Assembly (NCBI GenBank): GCA_963281155.1
Contig: CAUJLY010000006.1
Location: 8,184,001 to 8,248,000 of the forward strand
Length of the DNA: 64,000 nucleotides
Direction of reading: 5' to 3'
Source of the DNA: Rhabditophanes sp. KR3021
Taxonomy: Eukaryota > Nematoda > Chromadorea > Rhabditida > Alloionematidae
The translations under genes were made by a program, and so were the position numbers. Below, in pieces: positions 50,101 through 61,328 of the stretch; positions within the stretch are counted from its first letter, which is position 1, and each line of letters begins with the position of its first letter. The notes below the pieces were generated by a model. The model was not told where the DNA came from. It did no database searches and saw nothing but the letters and a program-made list of their open reading frames with translations.

Positions 50101-53100
50101 TCCCCAAAATATTTCTAAAATGCAAATAAATCGAATTTCTTTTTTGGTAGTATGTAAAGATTTGCATAATTTTGATAAAGCTAACCAATTCGTGTAACAA
50201 GAAGCGTTAAAGTTTAATCTTTAGTTGGCGTAATAATGTATATCATTACATTTGCTTTTCATTTTTACATTTTGTACAGTTTTCAATTTGTATATTGAAA
50301 AATTCATTTTATTAATTCGGTTCCGCCAATTTCCATATTTAAAAATACTGCTTTTCAATCAACACAACATTTAAAAATCCTAAATTAAATAAAATAATTA
50401 ATGGATTGCAGCGGATAGATATATCTGATTAATCAGTGAGTGCAATCGTATTACGTCAACCGCCATTTGTGATGAAACAATCTACCATACTATTTCCTTT
50501 ACATGTACATATGCTGGTTAACCTTCTTTTTTCCTTATTACATGTAACGATGGCATTTACTATATGGTTCAAATTATTAGAGGGGTGTTTGTACAATTAC
50601 ACCTCACTATTCAAAGCCATAAACACTCTTACTTGATTGTTTACTTACATATTCAATACAAGTACATTTCATACATTGCATACATTATTTGCAATCATTT
50701 TACGGAAATCCGCCTAATACTTGGAGGATGTTGTCGATTTAATATCAAAAGATATACTACTTATGCTTTAAAGACACATTTTGTTTGAGTTTAGTATGTG
50801 TGACAAAGTTTAGAATTCAAAATTTGATTATTTCTAGCGATGATTGAACAAATGGATCTGTTCGATATAATTTTTACAATTATAATGCAATAAATGTTGT
50901 ATAATTGAATCACTTTATTTTTAATCGTGTTATCACAATTCGTTCTAAAAATCCTTTTAACAAAGTCACAATAAAAATCCTTTTAGCAGTAGTAGTTGAG
51001 ATATTTTATTATTTACTAACGTCACAATTTTTATATTAAATTGATAAATCTACTGATTAAGATGATACGTTTAAGCATCGCAATTTTATTTTTACAAAAA
51101 ATTTGATAATCGCCTAAAATGACAGCTTTGACGGTTAAAACTTCCAAAAAATGGATAATATTTTAAGACTTTCAAATATGGCATTAGTTTTTTGACGTTT
51201 TAATCCTTAAAACTCATTTCATAAAGTTTTTACTAATTGCTTATGTATTTTGCGAAGCATTACAAATACTATTCTATGAATGTCTTTATGTAGTAGTTTC
51301 AGGGTGAAGAAAGCCTCAAGTGTATTAAAACAATACAATTTTTATTATTAGCTACTTATATATACTTGAGAGGCAAAACAATATTAAACCACTCATTTGA
51401 ACAATATAAAGTCTATGATTGGAATATCAACTATCTAGACAATTCTCGAGTAAACTTCTTTCCTTTCTATACATTTAACAAAAGTTAGTACTATAGCATT
51501 CTGGTGTGTTGTACAAATTGCGAAAAAGTTTTATAAATCCAAATTGACATTTAAAAAGGAAATCCTAAATATTTATTTAATGTGTTCACGTAAACAATAT
51601 ATCATATGCGTATGAATATTTACTGCATATCCTGAATGATTTGTGATCAAGTTCATACTGATTATTGTAAATATCCATCTCCTACACACATCACATTACA
51701 AAAATAATGATAAAAAATATTTATTTTTGCCTTTATTATCACCTACATTTATATGGATGTATCCTCTTACAATTACCATTTTTATCATGGCAATTAAACA
51801 TTTAGATATGTAAGTGCACTTGTGATCATGCACGATTTCAGTCAAATCACTTCATTTAAAACTCATTCTATTCTAAATTGTATTTCATTCTATAGTGATA
51901 GCGGTTCATTTATCATTTCTGCATATTTTACCACAACTGACATCTAAACAGATGACTAAAAAGATATACACAATCATAACATTCCGTGGTAGATAATGAT
52001 TTTATATTAGAGATATACTTTTCAATGAATTTCATGTTTCTAATGCATATGTAAAATCCAAATTCAACAACTTTGACATAACACATCCGCTTTGCAACAT
52101 TTTTTGCTGGTATCTAAACAAATAAACGGTACCCTTTTCTTTAAGTTAAGTCTTATTTTTAGGTTGACAATAAGTAATGTTTGAAACTGTGGTACTATAA
52201 ATACACATATACTCACACTGTCACCTGACTATGACAATTTTTATTTACTCTACTTTCTTAATTTTTTAGTTAATAATATTCGTTTTAAGCAACTTCTACA
52301 AATGCTCCCATAGCCTTGGGCTAAAATAATTACTTGGTTAAATAATAATCTCAACGCACAAATACACCACACATATTTGATTACTTTTATTTGGCCTCAA
52401 TACGGTTATGATTATAGTAATTAAGTTTTGTATATACAATTTGTCAATTTAATTGTCCCATCTCTAAAAAATAAATAGACCCTTTGACAAGAAAAAGGAT
52501 TGGGTGAGAGATGTCTTCACGACAAATCTAACTTAATTTTTTTAATTACTCACAAAAGCCAATTTTAATTTGGTTATAACATTTGATAAGGCATACTAAA
52601 TTTATATTTGTTCCATCTCCTTTTAATCGTCACATCATTTTTTATATTTAATCCAACTGTTTTTTTTGCATATAATCCTTTTGAATTAGGATGTTCTCGG
52701 TGATGGGAAATAGGCAAAATATATATTTTAAGCCATTAATAGTGAAATACTTTTATTTACTAACTTTCTCAACTTTTTATATTTGTGATAGATTACTGTT
52801 GTTCATCTGATGGAACTTAATGCAGAATAAAGTCTTTCAATGATAGCTATTTTTTAATGATTAACCGAGTTATCAAATTCGGTGGTAAGTTTTATTTTTA
52901 ACCTATGACACACTTTTCAAAATTACTCATAACAAATATTTTGATAGAAGTCGTTAAAAGTTGTTATGACTGCTGTAATTAGTATTTAATATCCAATTTA
53001 ATAAAATTTGTTATTATTAATAATATTATTTAATTAGAATTTAATAAGCGTGTTCCAATTAAATGCATGCTTAACTGCACAAGGACCGTGTTGACAACTT

Positions 53101-55680
53101 ATGACGAAAGCCCTAGATTACATTTTTTCTTTGCTTTATTTGACACTTTCTTATTGATTCTTCATTAACAATTTAAGAAACTTATTCAGAATTGGCAAAC
53201 TTGATGTACTTCGAAGCACTCTAACTAAATTAAATTTAAAACAGAGCTCTTCCCGCAGTTGTTCGTGCCTTTTGATATTCAACTAATATGTTATCCTCCA
53301 ACTTAAGACACGGGGTTTTGGTCAGCTTTCCAATTAATCTTAAAAAAGGAATGTGTATATATTCTGTGAATTAATTGAATTTCCTTCTAAAGTTTAAATA
53401 TGTGCTTCCTAAACTTTATAACTATTATCTATACAGTTAACAAAAGAGCTTTTTTGGTGTGCCATTCCCTAAGTTTGTTTAAAAATATTTACTTTTTGGT
53501 TTTCGCCAAATATAACTATCAAATCGAAAAGTGCACTGATGTTGTAGTTGACTTTTGTTTGAACATTGTGACGATTGAATTAAGTAAGTTGGAAAATCTT
53601 GCCAACGCGCCACTATTATTTTTAACTTAATTTAGTTGTACACAGAAACTTGAATATACAGACAAAATATCTTGCACTAATTTGATTTGTTCTTCTTTGT
53701 TAACTATTTTCAAAACAACGCACTGTTTTGCTTTAGAAGAAAGCTTTTTATATTATCATGGCCTATCATCGATGTCTCTCAAGAATAAATTACTGTTTGT
53801 CCACAATTTTGTACACATATATAGATATCAAAGAGTATAAGATGCTTTGTTTTGTTGAATTTATCAAAAGAACAAGCATGTATAGGAAAATGTTATTGCT
53901 TCTACAAATTTATTAATAGTATAAGACTGCTGCTTTGAACCAATTGCATTTTGTTAAACTTCCCTATCATTAGAACTTTATCTTTTCCAAAACACAAATA
54001 TATTTAGTGATAGATATTAATGTATGTGTTTGGCGCGCTTCATTTAGTGTACACATCTCTTTATAGAAATAAATCTACTACCAACCAAAACTTATCAAAC
54101 ATCAAAAGCTTGGTCCCATGTAGCGATTTTATTTGGTCAAACTAATTTTAAATGAAGTAAATAATAATATGGTGCTATATAACCTATAAAACTACTCTAC
54201 TACTCTTTATTAGCAATAGAAAGCTTGTTTTGTTTTAAGTGTAGTTGCGCGGGTTTTTATATAATCTGCTTTGACATTACCCAAACCACTACATTACTTC
54301 CCTGGATTTAATGATATCTCTTGGGAAATAGATTTTTTCTCTACCAAAATCTAAATAATTTGTTTGATGTTGCTGCAAATAAGCTTGTACATTTTTTGAA
54401 TTTGTATCTTCCGCGTGTCAAAGAATGTGTAAATTTGTTGTTTTGCTTGTTGATATATACAAATAGATGAAGTGTTTGCTTCATAATTTACAATGTATAT
54501 ACATCTTCAAGCTTTGTATATTTTATTTTGGCATTTCGTATTCGAAAAAATAAACTTTATCATATTTCACCAATTTGGTATCTCTTTTTAATTGCATAGT
54601 TTGTTTATATTTTTTGTTTCCTTTTAAATCGTTTACAATTTCTTTTCGGCTATTTTAGTCAAAGTCGTAGTTTATGAGCAAAGGAAATTGAATGGCGTTT
54701 GGTAAAGTAAGATCTTCAGAATTTACAATACATTTGGTTCTCGTATTGTTTGCCCATTGAAACTTAATACTCGATTTTTTTATCAACTTCATATTTTTAA
54801 CGAAGCTTATTATTTCAATTTATTTTATGTATTTTTACTTATATTTTAGACCTATACCTCTTTTTTGAATAAGGTAAAAATGCAAAGGTTTTCTTGAATT
54901 TTATAAATATTTACTTTAAAAGAGGTCTATTGATAAGAGCCTTTTATGTCTATCTCGTAAAGCAACAGTTTGTATATAACTTCAAAAAGTTTTATTGTCT
55001 TGATACTTTTGTCAAACACAATATCTAAATATGTATTTCGTTTTCAAATAGCACCAATGCTAAATGGACTATGGTGAAAAATGCGGGTTGTTAAGAGATA
55101 TTTACCATATATTTGTATCAAAATATGCAGTTAGCTATGTTGTACCAGCAGTAGTTATGATTAAATCAATTTTACGTTGAATATTTAATTTCTACAACAA
55201 TACATATATCTGTCTCACCATTTTATGTGTACCTCAATGAGGCTAAAATTTATATTTACTCGATTTGTATGTCGTGTTCCCTCGCTATTTGATTGTATAT
55301 CATTTGTACCTTTGCATAAGGTTAAGAAAGCGTACTTAACTTCCATACTCACATCGTTGGATACAGCTTAGCAAATCAGTTACCATTTTTTGATCGAATC
55401 GTATCAATTTGATCAGTCCAGAAACCGTTTTTGTCCGTACAATTTGCACAAACTTCTTCGTCTGTACAATTTGCATAACTTTTTCCTTCACACACCTATT
55501 CAAAAGCGCGTCATCTTGTTTATATTATCAAGTTTGTTCATATATTTTCAACTAACTCAATATTTTACAATAACCCTTTTATTTATCGTTTCCATAACTT
55601 TTCCGTATCAAGTTACTCAAAATGACTTTGAATAATTTTTAAAGACGCATATTTTAATTCCACTTTGATTGTAGGTAGAA
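47163..55680. other. 8.5 kb region without a supportable gene, upstream of apl-1
   Basis: The longest gap in the window. The plus strand is T/C-rich, as in plus-strand introns here, so much of it may be 5' regulatory or outron sequence of apl-1 (inference). A 9-bp perfect inverted repeat lies at 48554-48615, and a short direct repeat (GTACAATTTGCA twice) at about 55437-55480. ORFs at 48861, 50436 and 53400 are short and of low complexity. No tRNA-like B box was noticed. Confidence 0.5.
48554..48615. repeat. Perfect 9-bp inverted repeat
   Basis: TTCTACCGG at 48554-48562 and its exact complement CCGGTAGAA at 48607-48615, with 44 bases between. It stands out as two CCGG sites in an otherwise very AT-rich stretch. 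The role is unknown. Confidence 0.6.
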
Positions 55681-58281
55681 ATGCTGCCGGGTAATATATT
55701 CATTTTTCTTTTGACAATACCATTGCTATGTGTTTCATTGCCCAGTTCCGTAAGTTTTTAACTTAATTAACCCACTCCTACTAAACATCTTCTCTCTTTA
55801 AAGGGAATCCAAGCTTCTGTTGACAGTCATGTGTCAACATCCAAGAAAATATTTGTTCCAATGGTTGCTTTCCACTGTGGTTACAGAAACCAATATACAA
55901 AAGGCAATGGAGAATGGATTACAGATAAGAGTAAATCTGCTTCCTGTCTGACAGGAAAATTGGACATTTTGAAGTATTGTCGTAAAGTAAGTTTACTGCA
56001 TCCCCATTTAATAAACTGAAGTAGCCGCAATATATTTAAGTTCATTTGTTTTTTAAGCTAAGAGATATCTATTCATATGACTACTGTTTTTGACACAATT
56101 TATATGTCATTACCAAAATTGGTAATTGAATCAAATTTGTTATGTTGTTAAAAACGTATTCATATTTTTTATATGTTATATGTAATTATAAAATTTATGT
56201 AATTTCATATAAAAGTTTAAGTTACATTGCAAATAATTTGACATATCTAATGCAATTTGTTTAATTTAGGTTTATTCTGAACTTAACATTACCAATATCG
56301 TTGAATATTCCCATGAAGAAAGAATTGAAAAATGGTGTCATGAAGATGATTCCTCTTGCAAATTAACACAAACAGTTCGTCCATACAGATGTATTGATGG
56401 TGAATTTGTAGCCCAGGCTCTTCAAGTTCCTAATGGATGCACATTTTCTCACGTCAGTAGCAGGTCAATGTGTAATGATTACTCACAATTAAACAATAAA
56501 GCTTTTGCCGAATGTGCTAGCAAGGTAATTTGAAAAATGAGTCATATATATTCTCATACTTTTCTATTTAGCTTTCAAATGGCAAACCAATGGTTCTTCG
56601 TTCTTTTGCTGTTCTACAGCCATGTGCAATTGACCTTTTCAGAGGGGTTGAATTTGTTTGCTGTCCACCAGTTGTTCTTTCTAAAAGTGTTAAGAATGAT
56701 GCTCAAAAGGAGAGTAATGGTAGCGATGACGAAAGTTACGAGGATGAAGATGACGAGGAAGACAAAAGTACCGAGTCTGATGATGATAAATCCGACAGCG
56801 AAAAACAGGACCCATATTTCCAAGAGATTACTAACTCAACAAATGAACATGAGAAATTTAGAGAAGCTGAAAACCGTCTTGAAAAACGTCACAAAGCTAG
56901 AGTTGCTAAGGTCATCAACGAATGGTCAGAGTTATTTGATAAATATAAGAAAATGAAGAGTACTGATGTCGTTAAAGCTGAAACTTACAAAACAGAAATG
57001 ATTGGAAAATTCAGAAAGACAGTTGCAAGTTTAGAAGAAGAGCACAAAGACTTAAAGAGACAAATTGAAGATGTACATGATGACAGAGTCCGCACTGCTT
57101 TTAACGAAAAGAAAAGAAAGGCAACTCACGAGTACCGTGAAGCTTTGACTCGCCAAGTTGAATCAGATAATACTGAAGATGTTATCCGTACTTTGAAGGC
57201 TTGTATTCGCGCTGAAGAAAAAGACCGCTATCATATGTTGAACAGATATCGTCACTTGCTTAGAGCCGATACTAAGGAAGCTGATAGATTCAAGAATGAA
57301 CTTCTTCGCTCTCTTAAATTCATTGATCTTAGAATTAATGGAACAATCTCTATGCTTTCAGACTTCCCTCAATTGGAAAAGACAGTTGGACCAATTGTCA
57401 CACATTTCTGGAAAGAATATAGACGTGAGCATACTCCGGAATTCGATGATGACGCACTAGTCAACAATATGGGAGAAGCTGAAAATCAAAAGCTTATCAA
57501 TTCATACAAAAGTACTTATCAAAAGCTCCATGAGGCTGAAAAGCTATCCCAAAGAAATAGAGCGTCTACAACTACTACAACAACCACTTCTACAACCACC
57601 ACAACTGCAGCACCTGTTGTTGATGACTTTAAGCAAGAGTTAATGGGACAATTGGAAGATACTAAAAAGTACACAATTGATGAGAAACTTGCAAACGACA
57701 TTGATCTTACGAATGATGAGTTAAAGAAACTTATGTCAACTATGCCTAAAACGAAGGTAACCATCACTAAAAAGGTTGCTCCTTCCCAGGTTGAGGAATC
57801 TACCGAATCTGATGAAAGCGAGAGTGAACAAATTAAAAGCAATGACACCACCAAATCTGAGGAAGACGACGATGATGAAGATAGTGACGAAAGCGAAGAC
57901 GAATCAGATGAAAAACGTGTTCATATCGAGATAGAACCAATTATTTCTGGACCAATCACGGATTTTGGTGCCGAGAACTCTGCCTCATACTTTAAGATCT
58001 CAAAATTGGATCATTCTAATGGTTATTATAAGCATTCAAACTCGTCACAAAGTCTATTCACCAGCAATATTGTATTCTTTGGATTTATCGGAACTTTGGT
58101 TGCAGTTGTACTCGTCGCTGCTACACTCTTTTACTCAAGAAACAAGCATGCTGGATTTATGGAAGTAGATGTCACATCACCCGAAGAGAAACACGTTAAT
58201 GGAATGCAAATTAACGGATACGAAAATCCAACCTATTCATTTTTCGATGCAAACGCACCAGATGTTACCACCAAGCAATAA
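55681..58281 (+). CDS. apl-1: Amyloid precursor-like protein
   Basis: Type I membrane glycoprotein, the nematode APP homologue; in C. elegans apl-1 is essential for moulting and acts in neurons and hypodermis (established knowledge). Exons 55681-55749, 55804-55986, 56270-56524 and 56572-58281; 738 residues versus about 686 in C. elegans. The start is seven bases after GATTGTAG. There is a signal peptide (1-20), then the Cys-rich E1 region (about 40-200, ending FVCCPP), an acidic stretch (DDESYEDEDDEED...), and the helical E2 domain (about 260-480, starting DPYFQEI). A Thr-rich linker, a second acidic block, one membrane segment (FFGFIGTLVAVVLVAATLFY) and the cytoplasmic tail GYENPTY complete it; NPTY is the PTB/clathrin sorting motif. 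There is no Kunitz domain and no Abeta-like sequence, as in C. elegans. AATAAA candidates lie at 58454 and 58587. Confidence 0.97.
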
Positions 58282-58933
58282 ATAAGCATTTGGACCTGCA
58301 GAAACAAAACAAACTAATAAGGATCTTTAAAAAGGTTCTGAACAACCATTTTATTTACGATATCAAATCAACACGATTTTTTGCCGTATAGTTCTTCTAT
58401 TTTAATATTTAAAGTATAACATACACAACAATAACCGTTTCCATTATGTTCATAATAAATATAACCAACATTTGACATCATTCCTTCTTATATGCTTTAT
58501 GTGATCTTATGGAACATACTATGATTATATATATTTTGTACGTCATCCACTATTTTATTATTTTGTATTTTTTGATAAAGGTTAGCAATAAAAATTTTAC
58601 ATACACAAGTCCATTTCATTGAACTATTTTTATCTGCAATTCACACTCAACAACACACGCTCCCTATTCATGCCTACAACCAACTATCCATTATTGTATG
58701 GGAGGTTCATTGGCTAGCAAGGGCAGGGTATAGACTCATAGCACCTGTCATGTGTCGCTTCGATTTCCAATAATCCGTCCATTCACTCAAAAGCACATGC
58801 CTAAATTGGTCATCTGGCGTATATAGCAAAGTTAATCTTTGACTGGTATAAGCATGGTAGAATAGAACTTTCAAATAATATAACATTTTCAAACCGAATC
58901 AAACATTTTGAGCTACAATCAGTCAATTCGAAA

Positions 58934-59064
58934 AAATAATTACATTTGCCATTATTTTCGATAGAAATATACAAAATGTAAGAATCAAGTTGGGAAGAAA
59001 CCGTTTTTAACGTCTCATATTTTCCCAAATAATTACACTTGTTATTATTTTTGATAGAAATATA
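58934..59064. repeat. Direct repeat, two copies of about 38 bp
   Basis: Copies at 58934-58972 and 59027-59064 share AAATAATTACA, then TTATTTT(C/T)GATAGAAATATA, with a few differences. A shortened third AATAATTACATT lies near 59131. Confidence 0.75.
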
Positions 59065-59219
59065 AGAATTTTGCAGTGTAAGCCAAAAACTAAAACTTAA
59101 ATGTATCATGTTCCCCGGCTACATTGCACAATAATTACATTCCTCATTTTTTAAGCAAGTTAGGAACTCAACAATAATTTTATGAATTGAAATAGATAGG
59201 GTAAACGACGCAATTTGTC

Positions 59220-59530
59220 CACCTTATCACTACAACTCATAAAATCATTACAGATATGACACTTGTAGGAACGGCCTAAGTAGAAAGTAAGTAAATATTT
59301 TGCGATGTAAAAAGGAGAAAATGAGATACAATATTCATTTTTACCTAGTCATATCAAAAAATATGTACAGATATTAAAACTTGTGGGTTTGCCTTAATAG
59401 GATGAACATTTTAGAACAGTTTATTAATAGAGATTTTTCGATATGTTTAGTAACCAATGAGTTAAAAGCCTTCATCAATTACCTAGACATATCAAAAAAG
59501 CTTTACAAATATACGACCCTTAAAATGTGG
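59220..59530. repeat. Three degenerate copies of a 120-140 bp module
   Basis: Each copy starts with ACCTA or ACCTT, then ATATCAAAAAA or a related form, (T)ACAGATAT, and an ACTTGTGG-like segment, at about 59220, 59343 and 59480. Similarity is loose and best between the second and third copies. Confidence 0.45.
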
Positions 59531-59595
59531 TAATACAACAAAATGAAACTTCATCAATAAATTGTACCATTGGGAAAATGTTTAGCCATATTTTT

Positions 59596-59646
59596 GGTTA
59601 CCATGACATTCTATAGAATTGGCTGGTAACTATGACGACCTATAGA
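59596..59646 (+). promoter_or_regulatory. Duplicated RFX/X-box-like motif of che-13
   Basis: Two 22-base direct repeats at 59596-59617 and 59625-59646 fit GGTWACYATGAC followed by RWYCTATAGA. The first holds GTTACCAT, a perfect left half of the X-box (GTTNCCAT RGNAAC); the second holds GGTAAC, a perfect right half. They lie 24-74 bases before the ATG, the usual place for X-boxes of ciliary genes driven by DAF-19/RFX. Neither copy is a full consensus site. Confidence 0.5.
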
Positions 59647-59669
59647 TTGAGATGCAGTGAGTCGATAAT

Positions 59670-61079
59670 ATGAGTGGCATACCTACTATAGGCAATCCAC
59701 AATTTACTCCAATGACTGAGGCTATTCATGACCCTACTGCTCCTGAAAACCAGGCTGTTGATTTTGAGGGAACATTAAGGCAGCCTCCCGTTAGTTACCA
59801 TAGGAAGTCTATATCAGAACAAAGCCCTGGTGCTGAGTTCAATAGTTATGAGACTGGTGATGAGCTAATGGATAAGTTAAAACTTTTAAAATATGAAACG
59901 GAGTTTGTATCCATTAGCTCGAGTCATAAAAGAATACATAAATATTATTTTGTCAAAAGCACTAATACTGGTGAACAATACTTCTTATTTACTAACTTAG
60001 CATCTTGGCTAATTAAAAAATGTGGTAGAAAGGATTTCGAAATGCCGGAGGAGTATGATGATCCCACGATAACTCTGGGTAGGATTATGTCGGAAGTGAA
60101 AAAGATGGTATGATAGAATAATCTTTTAAGTCTCATTTTATCTATTCTTTAGAACTTAGATGAAGAATTTCCGCAAGCAAAGATAAGAACGGGCTCAGGG
60201 GATGTTGTCATTCAATTATTGGATGCATTAGCCAATAATGCTCTGGCATATGCTAATTTTGATTGGATAAGCATTACTAGACCGGACGAAACAAAAGAAA
60301 ATGACGAGGCTGAGTTGTTGGAAGATATTGAATTAGTGGCAGAGCAATATGAAGATGATACGGATGAAATACCGTTTGCAAAAGATAATGATGATATGGA
60401 TCATGATGGGATACCTGATATATCTTTGGATTCATCCCTTTCACACGAACAAGACTTATCCAAGACGGCAACTCTGCAACAGATTATCAAATCAGAAGTA
60501 AGCATAGAACAATGGAATACGGAAGTTGAGCGCGTAACACCACAACTTAAAATAACCCTACGATCAGATGCCACAGATTGGCGCTTTAGACAGGAGCAAA
60601 TGAGCAAATACTTCGAAGAACTAGACAATAATTTTAACACGATGAAACCAAATTTGTTAAAGATAAAAGACAGCGTCGATAATGACTTGGAAAGAATTGA
60701 TAGTCGAGAAAAACATTTAAACTCCCAACTCGATCCAATTCTCCAGCAATACAGAATAAGTCAAGACAAGTTAGCAGAAGTTCGTGAACGTTATCGGGAG
60801 CAAAGTCAAGGACTAGATCAACGTTCAATCATATTAACTCGCAAAGAAGAAGAAGTCGATCAACTAAAACAGGAGATAGAAGATCAAGGTAATCGGAACT
60901 CTGATGGAGCACCAATGGTCCGTATCAAACAGGCTATATCAAAACTGGAAAGAGACATTGTTAAACTAACCATCCAAATTTCAATCATTGAACAATTTGT
61001 GATGATGAATTCGCTTGATGAAAGAAAACAAATTTCTATCACAAGTGCCAACATTGGGCCAGCAAGAAAAGTATTTTAA
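59670..61079 (+). CDS. che-13: Intraflagellar transport protein IFT57 (CHE-13)
   Basis: IFT-B subunit needed to build sensory cilia. Exons 59670-60107 and 60153-61079 (45-base intron), 454 residues, typical for the family. The N-terminal half is the calponin-homology-like domain of IFT57: DELMDKLKLLKYETEF, then GEQYFLFTNLASWLIKKCG, then KIRTGSGDVVIQLLDALA and FDW. An acidic, probably disordered segment (about 200-240) follows. The second half (about 270-440) is Glu/Gln/Lys-rich coiled coil, as expected for IFT-B1 contacts. It ends ANIGPARKVF. AATAAA is at 61142-61147. The next gene starts 249 bases after the stop on the same strand, and an acceptor-like AG just before that ATG allows an operon. 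X-box-like motifs lie directly upstream. Confidence 0.93.
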
Positions 61080-61328
61080 TTACAGACATTTTATTTTTTA
61101 TTATATTTTAAACCATCAGTAATATGTACTTGTGGCAAATTAATAAACGCTTATTTAGTCCCACTCTTCTTCATCACTTGTTATGGGTTAATTAATTTTT
61201 AACGCTTTAATTTACGATTAGCTACTAAGGCTTAAGTATTAATTGGAATGGTTTAAGTAAAGAGGTTATTCTTAATTTTACTCATTCTTATTCAAAAGAT
61301 ACATTTATTTGTGGATTGTCTTTAAGAG

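Larger units (their letters stand above)
58282..59669. other. Intergenic region upstream of che-13
   Basis: About 1.4 kb: apl-1 3' UTR, a moderately GC-rich unexplained stretch 58640-58830, direct repeats at 58934-59064, degenerate repeats at 59220-59530, and a duplicated X-box-like motif next to the che-13 start. No gene is seen. Confidence 0.6.

Noticed and set aside
56537..56956. 139-residue ORF in apl-1
   Set aside because: Out-of-frame shadow of the fourth apl-1 exon.
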